A DNA stretch of 64,000 nucleotides from Bacillus sp. FJAT-22090 (GCF_001278755.1 NZ_CP012601.1:124001-188000), one strand, 5' to 3'; positions 20,044-28,686 are shown, counted from the stretch's first letter. A program made the numbers and translations. The notes: generated by a model from the sequence alone, not told the origin.

Positions 20044-20640
20044 TTATGCTTTTTTCATTTCGCTACGGTCGATAATATGGTCGATTAAACCATATTCTTT
20101 TGCACGTTCAGCAGTCATGAAATTATCACGATCTGTGTCTCTAGCGATTACTTCGATTGGTTGACCAGTGCGTTCAGAAATAATGTTGTTTAATTTATCA
20201 CGTAAAAATAAAATGCGTTTTGCAGCAATTTCAATTTCCGTTGCTTGCCCTTGTGCTCCACCAAGTGGTTGGTGAATCATTACTTCAGCGTTAGGAAGCG
20301 CATAGCGTTTTCCTTTTGCCCCGGCTGTAAGAAGGAAAGCACCCATGGAAGCAGCCATACCGATGCAGATTGTTTGTACATCGGGTTTGATGAACTGCAT
20401 TGTATCATAGATGGCCATACCAGCTGTAATACTTCCGCCTGGGCTATTAATATAGATGGAAATATCTTTATCTGGATCTTCTGCTTCTAAGAATAGTAGT
20501 TGGGCAACAATGGAGTTAGCCACGTTATCATCGATACCGCTTCCAAGCATAATAATACGGTCTTTTAATAATCGGGAGTAGATGTCATATGCACGTTCTC
20601 CACGATTTGTTTGTTCAATAACTGTAGGAATTAAATTCAT
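20044..20640 (-). CDS. clpP: ATP-dependent Clp protease proteolytic subunit
   Basis: The serine peptidase ring of ClpXP/ClpCP. The catalytic triad is Ser98 (GMAASMGAF), His123 ([10 protein letters not shown]) and Asp172. The start ([28 protein letters not shown] has the standard N-terminus) is at 20640, with AAAGGAGG 8 bases upstream; this gives 198 residues. The frame extends further upstream but through the promoter and operator. Regulation by CtsR is indicated by an operator next to the -35 box. Confidence 0.98.
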   Translation of the reverse strand: MNLIPTVIEQTNRGERAYDIYSRLLKDRIIMLGSGIDDNVANSIVAQLLFLEAEDPDKDISIYINSPGGSITAGMAIYDTMQFIKPDVQTICIGMAASMGAFLLTAGAKGKRYALPNAEVMIHQPLGGAQGQATEIEIAAKRILFLRDKLNNIISERTGQPIEVIARDTDRDNFMTAERAKEYGLIDHIIDRSEMKKA

Positions 20641-20709
20641 CCTGATTGCCTCCTTCAAAGGTGGTTTGATTATTTGATTACTGAGAAAAGTTCCCTCAGC
20701 TGTAACTTT

Positions 20710-20739
20710 ATCATACACATTAAGGTCAAGGAAGGTCAA
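20710..20739 (-). promoter_or_regulatory. Sigma-A promoter of clpP
   Basis: Read on the minus strand, TTGACC (20739-20734) and TATGAT (20715-20710) are separated by 18 bases. The -35 box lies inside the CtsR site. Confidence 0.7.
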
Positions 20740-20740
20740 A
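20724..20740. promoter_or_regulatory. CtsR operator
   Basis: On the plus strand GGTCAAG-GAA-GGTCAAA: the CtsR heptamer direct repeat RGTCAAA-NAN-RGTCAAA with one mismatch. It overlaps the clpP -35 box, consistent with heat-shock repression. The ctsR gene is not in the window. Confidence 0.85.
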
Positions 20741-20804
20741 TATTAAGCACTGAAATGATAGCTTGAATTATTTGCATTCCATTTGTATAATAGAAAGGTC
20801 GCTT

Positions 20805-20876
20805 GCCCTCGTAGTTTAATGGATATGACACAAGATTCCGGTTCTTGGAATGGGGGTTCGATTCCCTCCGAGGGCG
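20805..20876 (+). tRNA. tRNA-Arg (anticodon CCG)
   Basis: GCCCTCG pairs with CGAGGGC as acceptor stem. The anticodon arm CAAGA-TTCCGGT-TCTTG gives anticodon CCG, reading the Arg codon CGG. The T loop is TTCGATT between GGGGG/CTCCC-type arms. The CCA end is not encoded. A decayed tyrosine-recombinase gene follows directly, suggesting this tRNA served as an integration site. Confidence 0.95.
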
Positions 20877-20910
20877 TATTTCAGTCTCTTTGGGTTGAGG
20901 TTAGAATTTA

Positions 20911-21075
20911 TTAGAAGTACTCTGATTCGTTGCTACTACAACGTTTTGGGGTATTTTTTATTACATTAAATGTATTCATTTCTTCTTCTTTACGTAATTC
21001 CTTTATAACATGAGAATATGTTCTTAAAGTAGTATCAATACCAGCATGCCCCAATCTTTCACTGCCAAGGAGCTA
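20911..21075 (-). pseudogene. Tyrosine recombinase (integrase) C-terminal remnant
   Basis: Only the end of the gene survives. Translated on the minus strand it reads LLGSERLGHAGIDTTLRTYSHV, here shown as the family's box with the catalytic His-x-x (LGHAGIDTT) and the active-site Tyr (RTYSHV), followed by ~25 residues and a TAA. Upstream there is a stop (TAG) and no further similarity, so the catalytic domain is lost. Its place beside tRNA-Arg points to an element that integrated there and decayed. Confidence 0.8.
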
Positions 21076-21356
21076 ATTAAAAATGCCAGATGATTCGTAT
21101 GAAAAAGTATTAGCAGGCCTTAAAGACTGGAAACCAAGCAAGTATGAAATAGTTTCTGTGCATTTGCAATACATCTAATCGTTCCCATGCCATTTATAGA
21201 AACATATAAAATTCGCAAGTGATTTGAGAAATAGGCAAGTTACCAAAGGAACAATGGTAAGTTATCAACATCTTAGTCACAACTGTGGGTAAAATGCGGA
21301 AATATTTTAAAAATTCCTCCGAATTAAGACGTAGTAGAACCATTAAAAGGAGGAAT

Positions 21357-21506
21357 ATGAAATGCATGAAAAAACTTGCAAAGAAACTGAATGGAAAGTT
21401 AATTGAATCAAGTGAGTATAGAGTTTTAGCGGATGGTTACGAGTTGTCGAATTACAAATGTAAAGATTACGAAAAAGAAGCTATTAAATACACAATCCGA
21501 ACATAA
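21357..21506 (+). CDS. Small hypothetical protein, 49 residues
   Basis: Starts at an ATG closely behind AAAAGGAGG and begins MKCMKKLAKKLNGKLIESS. It is basic at the N-terminus and mixed-charge after, without a membrane segment or known motif. The frame is open further upstream but without a ribosome site. It ends before a bidirectional terminator shared with the small secreted peptide gene on the other strand. Its location in the decayed tRNA-Arg element suggests an accessory gene. I do not recognise it. Confidence 0.5.
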   Translation: MKCMKKLAKKLNGKLIESSEYRVLADGYELSNYKCKDYEKEAIKYTIRT

Positions 21507-21518
21507 TATGCACTAAAA

Positions 21519-21543
21519 AACAGCCAATTAAACGTTGGCTGTT
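21519..21543. terminator. Bidirectional terminator between two small convergent genes
   Basis: AACAGCCAA and TTGGCTGTT are perfect arms around a 7-base loop; A run on one side and T-rich on the other. Confidence 0.8.
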
Positions 21544-21552
21544 CTTGATCAA

Positions 21553-21687
21553 TTAGTTATTATCGTAACAAGGTTTAGGGGAACCACCACAACCTTGCCA
21601 ACTACCTCCAGCTGATGCTGCGCTTGGTCCTACTAGAAGTGCTGCAAGGCATAAAGCTGAGACAACAAGTTTAAATCTTTTTTTCAT
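21553..21687 (-). CDS. Tiny secreted Cys-containing peptide (44 residues)
   Basis: Not long enough for a normal ORF search. The precursor begins MKKRFKLVVSALCLAALLVG and has a textbook signal peptide with a likely cleavage after PSAASA. The mature part would be GGSWQGCGGSPKPCYDNN: 18 residues, two cysteines, Gly/Pro-rich, with an aromatic GGSW start. The ribosome site AGGAGT is 7 bases upstream of the ATG, and a terminator follows. The GGxW start recalls the lactococcin-972 group, but the peptide is much shorter; no transporter or immunity gene is next to it. A secreted signal or bacteriocin-like peptide are both possible. Confidence 0.65.
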   Translation of the reverse strand: MKKRFKLVVSALCLAALLVGPSAASAGGSWQGCGGSPKPCYDNN

Positions 21688-22024
21688 ACTAGTCACTCCT
21701 TTCTGAATGTTAAAATAATTATATCGTATTTTTAATGGAAATAATAGGTAATTTAGTATTAAAGTTTCTACCTAATTCGACATAATTTGTCATTAATGAG
21801 ACTGTAAATTGTAAAGCAATTGTAAAGCAGTTTATAAATGCTAAATTACTTAGATCATAAGGAAGCAGGGTCTCGACTTGCCCGCATGCAGAAAATGCGA
21901 AAAGAGATGCAAAAACGGTGGAAAGTGCAAGTTTTAACGGATTCGGTAGTTAGCAACTTCTGATAGAAGTTACTCTGGATAACATTGTATTATTCAATAG
22001 GCTTTTTGGAGGATACCATTTAAA
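21688..22024. other. Gene-free stretch
   Basis: AT-rich, holds the promoter side of the secreted peptide gene. A 41-codon open frame at 21838-21963 lacks a ribosome site and is not called. Nothing else is recognised. Confidence 0.5.
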
Positions 22025-22058
22025 ACACTCTACACATAGCTTTATATGTGTAGAGTGT
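22025..22058 (-). terminator. Terminator of the catalase-like gene
   Basis: ACACTCTACACATA and TATGTGTAGAGTGT are perfect 14-base arms. It lies 5 bases from the stop. Confidence 0.85.
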
Positions 22059-22062
22059 CTTA

Positions 22063-23013
22063 TTATTCATTGTTCCGTCTATTATAAGAAACGCTGTAAG
22101 CTTCATGACGGAAGTGTAAGATTGGATCATTGGTTAGTTCGATGCCTTTTCCTACAATCGTCGGATCGAATAATAATTCTTCCTTCGGTTGAAGGGCTTT
22201 TAATAATGTAAGTTGTCCAGCTACAATTTTTTCTCGATCATCTGGCCATGGATCGGTAGGATCATCGGTAGGGTCGCTATCTAATCCTAATCGAATAACC
22301 AAATTAAATGAAACCGGGCCATTTGCCAATCGAGCGTTGAGATCCTCGCTAAGATAGTTTGGTGAAGATTTACTCACATCCAAATTAGATGAGCTTTCTA
22401 CTAGTTTTACAGGTTGCCACTCGTATTTGATTGCTTGCCGCTTACCATCTTTATTAACAAAGTAAAAGGCATGTATAGGGTAATAGTTTAAGAGTGCATA
22501 ACTTGTTGGTGGTTGCTTCAGTTGTTCTTTAAGCGCGGCGAAAATGTTTTTTCTATCGGGATATTTTTTTAAGATATTTACTATACCTAATCCTAAATCT
22601 ACCTTATCTAGTCCTGTTTTGTCGGCAGTTAGTGTTTTTAGCATGTCTACAAATATTTCAGGACTCTTCGTTATAAACATGGGGACTGTCGTGCTGACTA
22701 AATGACTTGTTTTACCATCTGGTAAGTGGAAGTGGACAGACATACCTTTAGCAGGTGAAAGGAAATCAGCTGCTGATGGATTTGGAGGACTATTTGAGAA
22801 CCGAACAGTCACAGGGATTTCTTCGTTTTGAAGATGCTCAGCAATCGTAAAAGGTTTTGCGTTTCCTGTTGGTTTAAAAATGGCCTCGTAATATATACCT
22901 TTTGCATGGGCACGACGAGATCCGGGAAACCTACCTTCTATGTTTTCTAGTGCATCGACTGCTTCGGTCGGCAAAGTGCTATGTTGCTCATTAGATGTAT
23001 TGATCTGAATCAC
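22063..23013 (-). CDS. Catalase-family (SrpA-like) heme peroxidase
   Basis: A 316-residue mini-catalase. The segment GRFPGSRRAHAKGIYYEAIF carries the distal-histidine region (RRAHAKG), VTVRFSNSPPNPSAADFLSPAKGMSVHFHL resembles the catalase core with the Asn, and ALLNYYPIHAFYFVNKDGKRQAIKYEW is the conserved barrel motif of catalases. Such small members (YhdB/SrpA type) act as peroxidases. The start is a GTG with a weak ribosome site (AATGGGG), so the precise start is uncertain. It has no signal peptide. It is a single gene, opposite to lemA. Confidence 0.88.
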   Translation of the reverse strand: MIQINTSNEQHSTLPTEAVDALENIEGRFPGSRRAHAKGIYYEAIFKPTGNAKPFTIAEHLQNEEIPVTVRFSNSPPNPSAADFLSPAKGMSVHFHLPDGKTSHLVSTTVPMFITKSPEIFVDMLKTLTADKTGLDKVDLGLGIVNILKKYPDRKNIFAALKEQLKQPPTSYALLNYYPIHAFYFVNKDGKRQAIKYEWQPVKLVESSSNLDVSKSSPNYLSEDLNARLANGPVSFNLVIRLGLDSDPTDDPTDPWPDDREKIVAGQLTLLKALQPKEELLFDPTIVGKGIELTNDPILHFRHEAYSVSYNRRNNE

Positions 23014-23167
23014 CCCATTAAATAAACTTTATTTATCATTACCACTCATGGATAAAATTAAACAAAAGCAGTACTAACATTCTTGTTTCTAGCGAATAGC
23101 ATGGAATGTTTTAGATTTTAGAATTTAAGGTAGATTAAGACTATACGCAAATTAGAGGTGAATGAAT

Positions 23168-23746
23168 ATGAAAAAATTATTAGGTCCAATTGTTATAATT
23201 GTGGTGATTATTGCAATTTTTACAGCCATTTTAATACCAAGTTATAACGGTTTTGTTAACGGAGAAGAAGATGTAAATAAAGCATACGCGCAAATTGAGA
23301 ACCAATTACAACGACGTATGGATTTGATACCAAACTTAGTGAACACAGTTAAAGGTTTTGCTGCACATGAAGAAGAAGTGCTTGGAAATATAGCAGATGC
23401 ACGTTCTAGATTGGCTGGAGCGAATACTCCAGAAGAACAAGCGGAAGCGAATAATGAGTTATCAGGTGCTTTGAGCAGATTATTAGTTGTTGTAGAAAAT
23501 TACCCGGAACTAAAAGCGGATGCAAATTTCCGTCAACTAATGGATGAGCTTGCAGGAACTGAAAATCGTTTATCTGTAGCACGTGAAGATTATAATGCAG
23601 TAGTTTCGGATTACAATAAAAAAGTAAAGAGAATGCCAGGAAGTATCGTTGCTTCTATATTTGGATTTGATGAGAAAGAGTACTTTGAAGCAGACGCAGC
23701 AGCTCAGGACGCTCCGAACGTTGACTTTGAAGGGGATGGCGAGTAA
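23168..23746 (+). CDS. lemA: LemA family protein
   Basis: A small membrane-anchored protein (192 residues) with one N-terminal membrane segment (residues ~3-25) and an outer helical bundle. The LemA motif EEDVNKAYAQIENQLQRRMDLIPNLVNTVKGFAAHEEEVL is clear; it is quoted here in parts: VNKAYAQIENQLQRR and DLIPNLVNTVKG. The second of two ATGs has the better spacing to AGAGGTG. It overlaps the stop of the TPM gene start by one base, and LemA/TPM pairs are common; their function is not settled. Confidence 0.93.
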   Translation: MKKLLGPIVIIVVIIAIFTAILIPSYNGFVNGEEDVNKAYAQIENQLQRRMDLIPNLVNTVKGFAAHEEEVLGNIADARSRLAGANTPEEQAEANNELSGALSRLLVVVENYPELKADANFRQLMDELAGTENRLSVAREDYNAVVSDYNKKVKRMPGSIVASIFGFDEKEYFEADAAAQDAPNVDFEGDGE

Positions 23747-24543
23747 TGGTAAAAGTTGCGCGAATGCTCATCGTTGCGCTACTTTTATGTCTTAGTATAC
23801 CAATAGTAACTGTAGCGGCGTCTAATATTCCTGAGCCAATTCCAGGTGAATTGTATGTTCAGGACTACGAAAATTATTTATCTGATACGACAGAGCAACA
23901 GATTGAAGAGTTAGGAGTTAATTTAGATAATGCTACAGGCTCACAAATAGTTGTGATGATTATCAACTCCTTAAATGGTCAAGATGTGAACCAATTTAGT
24001 GTAGATGTGATTCGAGAATTCGGTATTGGTGATAAAGAAAAGAACAATGGTGTTCTACTTGTAATCGAAACAGATCCCGAAAAGGTTGGAGATAGAGAAG
24101 TATATATTGCAGTTGGTCAAGGATTAGAAGGTGCACTACCCGATGGAAAAATAGGACGGATTATTGATGAATATACAATGCCTTATTTAAATCAAGGTTC
24201 TGTAGATGAAGCGGTACTTTCAACTTATCAATTTCTCTACAATGAGGTTGCAACTGAATATGGTTGGGACGGAGAATTGGTAGAACCTAAGAACCCGGCT
24301 GATACAGATGGAGGGTTTTCTTTTACAACGATCATTGCAATAATAATTGTAATTTATATTATCTTCTCTATTATGAATGGAGGCGGTAGAGGTGGTCCTG
24401 GTGGACGTCGTCGTTCTCGATCCATAATGTTCGGACCTGGCAGCTTCGGAGGTGGCTTTGGCGGCGGTAGAAGCTCTGGTGGAGGTTTCGGTGGATTCGG
24501 AGGAGGAAGCGCTGGAGGTGGCGGTGCAGGACGTAAATGGTGA
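23746..24543 (+). CDS. TPM-domain protein (YgcG-like) with Gly-rich tail
   Basis: Starts inside the stop of lemA. A signal peptide (residues 1-24, ending VAASN) is followed by a TPM_phosphatase domain at ~35-175 (YVQDYENYLSDTTEQQIEEL; GSQIVVMIINSLNGQDVNQF), a membrane segment at ~190-208 (TTIIAIIIVIYIIFSIM), then a tail of Gly, Ser and Arg with repeated GGGFGG units. TPM proteins are found in photosystem II repair in plants, but the bacterial role is unclear. It works presumably with LemA at the outer face of the membrane. Confidence 0.9.
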   Translation: MVKVARMLIVALLLCLSIPIVTVAASNIPEPIPGELYVQDYENYLSDTTEQQIEELGVNLDNATGSQIVVMIINSLNGQDVNQFSVDVIREFGIGDKEKNNGVLLVIETDPEKVGDREVYIAVGQGLEGALPDGKIGRIIDEYTMPYLNQGSVDEAVLSTYQFLYNEVATEYGWDGELVEPKNPADTDGGFSFTTIIAIIIVIYIIFSIMNGGGRGGPGGRRRSRSIMFGPGSFGGGFGGGRSSGGGFGGFGGGSAGGGGAGRKW

Positions 24544-24591
24544 TGGTCTAGTTGATAAATGCTTATTATGTAAGTAATATTGTAATTAATC

Positions 24592-24622
24592 GAACGCTCA
24601 ATCTTTGAGCGTTCTCTTTTTT
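24592..24622 (+). terminator. Terminator after lemA-TPM operon
   Basis: GAACGCTCAA and TTGAGCGTTC are perfect arms with a TCT loop, followed by a T run. Confidence 0.9.
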
Positions 24623-24638
24623 CAAGGAGGCAATGTAA

Positions 24639-24869
24639 GTGAAAGTTTATTTATATACAAGACCAGGATGCCATTTGTGCGATGATGCCAGATTAATGTT
24701 AAAGCTTGTACAAGAGGACGTTTCTTTTGAAATGAGTGAAGTGAATATAGAAGAAGACGATGATTTACATGAAAAATATATGCTTATGATCCCAGTAGTT
24801 GTTTTTGAGGATGAAATTATTCAATATGGAAAGGTAGATTACGCTACGTTACTGGAAGCATTACTATAA
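24639..24869 (+). CDS. Glutaredoxin-like protein
   Basis: A 76-residue thioredoxin-fold protein. The redox pair is in TRPGCHLCDDA (Cys11, Cys14), and the cis-proline segment is MIPVVVFEDE. It belongs to the small glutaredoxin family proteins often annotated near cggR in Bacillales. The GTG start follows CAAGGAGG. It is a one-gene unit between a terminator and the cggR promoter region. Its redox partner is unknown. Confidence 0.88.
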   Translation: MKVYLYTRPGCHLCDDARLMLKLVQEDVSFEMSEVNIEEDDDLHEKYMLMIPVVVFEDEIIQYGKVDYATLLEALL

Positions 24870-25105
24870 GTATGCTTCCGTACTTTTGCTTCTCACGATA
24901 AATAAAAGTTATTAGCTATATTTTCTCTTTAGTCGCAACATTCCCATGCATACTCGCTACATTAATATGACTATTCGCTACATTTATATGATTACCCGCT
25001 ACTTACTTTGATTTCCTACACGTAAGAAGCGAAGCTACACCTTAATATGCAGAATCTCATCTATTCTTCGAATCTCCCTTGTCTACCGAAATAATGCACA
25101 AATAA
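24870..25105. other. Intergenic stretch upstream of cggR with periodic array
   Basis: No gene. Holds the 21-bp-period array listed separately, then AT-rich sequence leading to the cggR promoter. Confidence 0.7.
24934..25003. repeat. Four-unit array with exact 21-bp period
   Basis: The core CGCTACATTAATATGA (with variants CGCAAC, CGCTAC, CGCTAC, CGCTAC) begins at 24934, 24955, 24976 and 24997. A fifth, badly drifted unit may follow. No gene. Confidence 0.8.
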
Positions 25106-25134
25106 TTGCCAATTTGAATATTATATTGTATGAT
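25106..25134 (+). promoter_or_regulatory. Sigma-A promoter of cggR-gapA
   Basis: TTGCCA and TATGAT with a 17-base spacer, 90 bases before cggR and just upstream of the CggR operator. Confidence 0.7.
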
Positions 25135-25166
25135 TATTTTATTGATTCACTTTTTTTTTAAGTAAC

Positions 25167-25201
25167 TGGGACATTTTTTGTGGTAGTGGGACAAAAATGT
25201 C
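25167..25201 (+). promoter_or_regulatory. CggR operator
   Basis: TGGGAC-N6-TGTG-N4-TGGGAC-N5-TGTC matches the known CggR site CGGGAC-N6-TGTC-N4-CGGGAC-N6-TGTC at nearly all fixed positions; the half-sites begin with T instead of C and the second spacer is one base shorter. It lies between promoter and cggR, as in B. subtilis, where fructose-1,6-bisphosphate lifts repression. Confidence 0.85.
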
Positions 25202-25223
25202 ACATTAGGTTAGGAAGTGAAAT

Positions 25224-26261
25224 ATGGACCCTTTGCTCACAGCTCAATTAAAGCTAATTCCTGAAATGAGTGATTTGTTACAAAAGAGATATCAAATACT
25301 GCAAATGATTCAGATCTCTAAAGGGATTGGACGTCGTGTTTTAGGAGAACAACTAGGTTTATCAGAAAGAGATACACGAAAAGAACTAGATGCTTTAAGG
25401 ATGCAAAACTTAATTGAGGTTTCACGAGAAGGAGCAGCTATTACTCCAACCGGAACCCAAGTACTACTAGATTTAAAAGAAGTTGTTCGAGAATGGTCAG
25501 GTAGATTAACGCTTGAACAAACACTTTTAAAATATTTACACGTTAAAGAAGTGATAATTGTACCTGGAAATGTAGATACTAACAAAAATGCAGAAATGCT
25601 TTTGTCACAAGAAGCAGCAAAGTATTTGGAGAGTATTTTAAACGATGACAAAATAATCGCTGTTACTGGCGGTTCTACCATTGCATCAATTTCCAACTTC
25701 GTACATGAAACATCCCGATGGAAAAACTTAATGTTTATCGCTGCAAGAGGCGGTGTTGGAAAAGATGTCTCATTACAAGCTAATACGATTGCCTCTCTTT
25801 TTTCCGATAAAATGAAAGGAACTTATCGGACATTGTATATGCCGGATAGTTTAAGTGAAGATGCATACACTACGATGAAGAAAGAACCATTTATACAAGA
25901 AATGATGGACCTATATGAAAGAACAAATATTATTATTCATGGTATAGGTGATGCAGCTGAAATGGCTCGAAGAAGAAATTCTACTGAAGCTGAGATAGAA
26001 CGTTTAAAAGAGATTGGTTCTGTCAGTGAAGCATTTGGGTATTATTTTAATGAACAAGGCGAAGCTGTACATCGAATTAGAACGATTGGAATCCAATTAA
26101 AACAATTAAAAAATATAGAGTATTTGCTTGCAGTTGCAGGTGGTGCCAAAAAAGCAAAAGCACTTTTATCTTATTTTAAACAAGCGCCGTCACAAACTGT
26201 GTTAGTGACGGATGAGGGTGCAGCAAACGAAATGATGAAAATAATCTCACAAACAAACTAG
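25224..26261 (+). CDS. cggR: Central glycolytic genes regulator CggR
   Basis: A SorC/DeoR-type repressor of 345 residues. The winged helix-turn-helix lies at ~25-85 (IGRRVLGEQLGLSERDTRKELDALRMQNLIEVSREGAAITPTG region), and the sugar-phosphate-binding domain from ~90 on (ITVTGGSTIASI as IIAVTGGSTIASISNF, AARGGVGKDVSLQANTIASLFSDK). It represses its own operon through the operator just upstream; the effector in Bacillus is fructose-1,6-bisphosphate. gapA starts 11 bases after the stop. Confidence 0.96.
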   Translation: MDPLLTAQLKLIPEMSDLLQKRYQILQMIQISKGIGRRVLGEQLGLSERDTRKELDALRMQNLIEVSREGAAITPTGTQVLLDLKEVVREWSGRLTLEQTLLKYLHVKEVIIVPGNVDTNKNAEMLLSQEAAKYLESILNDDKIIAVTGGSTIASISNFVHETSRWKNLMFIAARGGVGKDVSLQANTIASLFSDKMKGTYRTLYMPDSLSEDAYTTMKKEPFIQEMMDLYERTNIIIHGIGDAAEMARRRNSTEAEIERLKEIGSVSEAFGYYFNEQGEAVHRIRTIGIQLKQLKNIEYLLAVAGGAKKAKALLSYFKQAPSQTVLVTDEGAANEMMKIISQTN

Positions 26262-26272
26262 GAGGAAATAAA

Positions 26273-27280
26273 ATGACAGTAAAAATAGCTATTAACGGTT
26301 TTGGACGAATTGGACGTAAAGTTTTTAGAGAAGCGTTAGAAGAGAAAGATCTTGAAGTGGTTGCAATCAATGATTTAACAGATGCTGCAATGCTTGCACA
26401 TTTGTTAAAATATGATTCTGTACATGGAATTTTTGATGCAGAAGTTACTTCTGAGGGCGATTACTTAATCGTTAATGGAAAAAACATTCGTGTATTCGCG
26501 GAAAAAGATCCTTCTGCACTTCCTTGGAAAGAGCAACAAGTGGACATTGTTATTGAATGTACAGGTATTTTTAGTACTACTGAAAAAGCTGGGAAACATA
26601 TTGAAGCTGGAGCTAAAAAAGTTATTCTATCTGCACCAGCAAAAGATAATATGCCTACATTTGTTATGGGTGTAAATGCAGATAAATATAATCCAGAAAC
26701 AGATCATGTTGTATCAAATGCTTCTTGTACGACAAACTGTCTAGCTCCTGTAGCAAAAGTGTTACAAGATCAATTTGGTATTAAACGTGGAATGATGACG
26801 ACAGTTCACTCATACACAAATGATCAACGTATTTTGGATTTACCACATAGTGATTATCGTCGTGCTCGTGCAGCAGCAGAATCGATGATTCCTACAACTA
26901 CTGGGGCAGCATCAGCAGTTGCTAAAGTACTTCCTGAACTAAAAGGTAAATTAGATGGAATGGCTGTTCGTGTGCCAACTCCAAATGTTTCCTTAGTAGA
27001 CTTTGTAGCAGAATTAGAAAAAGATGTAACAGTAGAACAAATTAATACTGCATTAAAAGAAGCTTCGGAAAATGAGTTAAAAGGAATACTAGCTTACAAC
27101 GAGCTACCTCTTGTTTCTATCGACTATAATGGAAATACTTCTTCCTCTACAGTTGATGGACTCTCAACGATGGTACTTGGAGACAATCTTATTAAAGTAA
27201 TCTCTTGGTATGACAATGAATCAGGATACTCAGCACGTTGTATCGATCTAGCTCTTCTTATGATGAAAAAAGGACTATAA
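26273..27280 (+). CDS. gapA: Glyceraldehyde-3-phosphate dehydrogenase (glycolytic)
   Basis: NAD-dependent GAPDH of 335 residues, tetramer in the cytosol. NAD-binding INGFGRIGRKVFR, and the active site SNASCTTNCLAP with Cys152. Position 33-35 NDL favours NAD use, as expected of the glycolytic GapA rather than GapB. It follows cggR with AGGAGG. A terminator-like hairpin separates it from pgk, as in Bacillus, where differential transcript stability sets gapA levels. Confidence 0.98.
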   Translation: MTVKIAINGFGRIGRKVFREALEEKDLEVVAINDLTDAAMLAHLLKYDSVHGIFDAEVTSEGDYLIVNGKNIRVFAEKDPSALPWKEQQVDIVIECTGIFSTTEKAGKHIEAGAKKVILSAPAKDNMPTFVMGVNADKYNPETDHVVSNASCTTNCLAPVAKVLQDQFGIKRGMMTTVHSYTNDQRILDLPHSDYRRARAAAESMIPTTTGAASAVAKVLPELKGKLDGMAVRVPTPNVSLVDFVAELEKDVTVEQINTALKEASENELKGILAYNELPLVSIDYNGNTSSSTVDGLSTMVLGDNLIKVISWYDNESGYSARCIDLALLMMKKGL

Positions 27281-27349
27281 TACGCCGAATTGTATTGAAT
27301 TTGTAAATAGCGTTTATGTTTAATAACCTCTATAATGGAAGAGGGTAAA

Positions 27350-27387
27350 AGGAGCAAGGGTTACCCTTCGCTCCTTATTTTTTTATA
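27350..27387 (+). terminator. Terminator after gapA
   Basis: AAGGAGCAAGGGT pairs with ACCCTTCGCTCCTT (one bulge) and is followed by TATTTTTTT. Confidence 0.85.
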
Positions 27388-27392
27388 AAAGA

Positions 27393-27422
27393 TTGACAGT
27401 GATTAGTTCTATAAAGTACTGT
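27393..27422 (+). promoter_or_regulatory. Possible promoter of pgk operon
   Basis: A perfect TTGACA box with a weak TACTGT 18 bases on, directly after the gapA terminator. Between it and pgk lies a GC-rich segment with a GCGCCAGCTGC...GCGGGCGAC pattern that looks like a dispersed repeat. Confidence 0.35.
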
Positions 27423-27501
27423 CGAGACTTCAGGCGCCAGCTGCTTGTCGCGGCTAAGCGGGCGACTTACTCATTTCTCATTATATTAGGGGGCTTTTCT
27501 C

Positions 27502-28686
27502 ATGAATGAAAAACAAACAATGAAAGACGTTTCTTTACAAGGTAAGAGAGTATTTTGCCGAGTAGACTTTAACGTACCTATGGAAGATGGAAAGATTACG
27601 GACGATACACGTATTCGAGCAGCACTACCAACGATAAACTATTTAATCGAGCAAGGTGCGAAAGTAATTTTGGCGAGCCATATGGGACGCCCTAAAGGGG
27701 AAGTAAAAGAAGAACTTCGTTTGACAAAAGTGGGAGAGCACTTATCTAAAGTATTAAATAAGCAAGTTAAAAAATTGGATGAATCGATCGGGTCTTCAGT
27801 GGAACAAGCTGTTTCCCAAATGAATAATGGAGATGTACTATTACTTGAAAATGTGCGTTTCCATTCAGGGGAAGAAAAAAATGATGCTGAACTTGCTAAA
27901 GCGTTTGCATCTTTAGCAGACGTATATGTTAATGATGCATTTGGTGCAGCTCATCGTGCTCATGCTACAACAGAAGGTATTGCTAAGCTTTTACCAGCTG
28001 TTTCTGGATTATTAATGGAAAAAGAACTAGATGTTTTAGGTAAAGCTTTATCGAATCCAGAAAGACCATTTACAGCAATCATAGGTGGAGCAAAAGTAAA
28101 AGATAAAATTGGTGTTATCGATCATTTATTAGACAAAGTAGATAATATTTTAATCGGTGGTGGATTATCGTATACTTTCTCAAAAGCTCAAGGGCATGAT
28201 ATCGGGAAGTCTCTTGTAGAGGAAGATAAAATCGAACTTGCACAGTCTTTTATTGAGAAAGCGAAAGAAAAAGGTGTTGCTTTCTATTTACCAATTGATG
28301 CAGTTGTAGCAGACGCGTTTTCAAAGGATGCAAACACGAAAGTGGTAGATATTGATCAAATCCCTTCTGATTGGATGGGGCTTGATATTGGACCAAAAAC
28401 TGCAGCACTATATTCCAATGTCATTAAGGATAGCAAGCTGATTATTTGGAACGGCCCAATGGGTGTATTTGAAATGGATGCTTTTGCAGAAGGAACAAAG
28501 GGCGTTGCTAATGCAATGGCTGACACTGCTGGGTATACAATAATCGGTGGTGGAGACTCTGCAGCAGCAGTAGAAAAATTCGAAGTTGCGGATAAAATGG
28601 ATCATATTTCGACTGGTGGCGGAGCTTCTTTAGAGTTTATGGAAGGTAAGGATTTACCAGGAGTTTCTGCATTAAACGATAAGTAA
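27502..28686 (+). CDS. pgk: Phosphoglycerate kinase
   Basis: The ATP-forming glycolytic kinase, 394 residues. N-terminal substrate site [43 protein letters not shown]-terminal nucleotide site [10 protein letters not shown] and [12 protein letters not shown]. The ribosome site is AGGGGG. It is the first gene of pgk-tpiA-gpmI-eno. Confidence 0.98.
   Translation: MNEKQTMKDVSLQGKRVFCRVDFNVPMEDGKITDDTRIRAALPTINYLIEQGAKVILASHMGRPKGEVKEELRLTKVGEHLSKVLNKQVKKLDESIGSSVEQAVSQMNNGDVLLLENVRFHSGEEKNDAELAKAFASLADVYVNDAFGAAHRAHATTEGIAKLLPAVSGLLMEKELDVLGKALSNPERPFTAIIGGAKVKDKIGVIDHLLDKVDNILIGGGLSYTFSKAQGHDIGKSLVEEDKIELAQSFIEKAKEKGVAFYLPIDAVVADAFSKDANTKVVDIDQIPSDWMGLDIGPKTAALYSNVIKDSKLIIWNGPMGVFEMDAFAEGTKGVANAMADTAGYTIIGGGDSAAAVEKFEVADKMDHISTGGGASLEFMEGKDLPGVSALNDK

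Noticed and set aside
21838-21963. 41-codon ORF, basic
   Set aside because: No ribosome site, and no hydrophobic or conserved feature; may be a relic.
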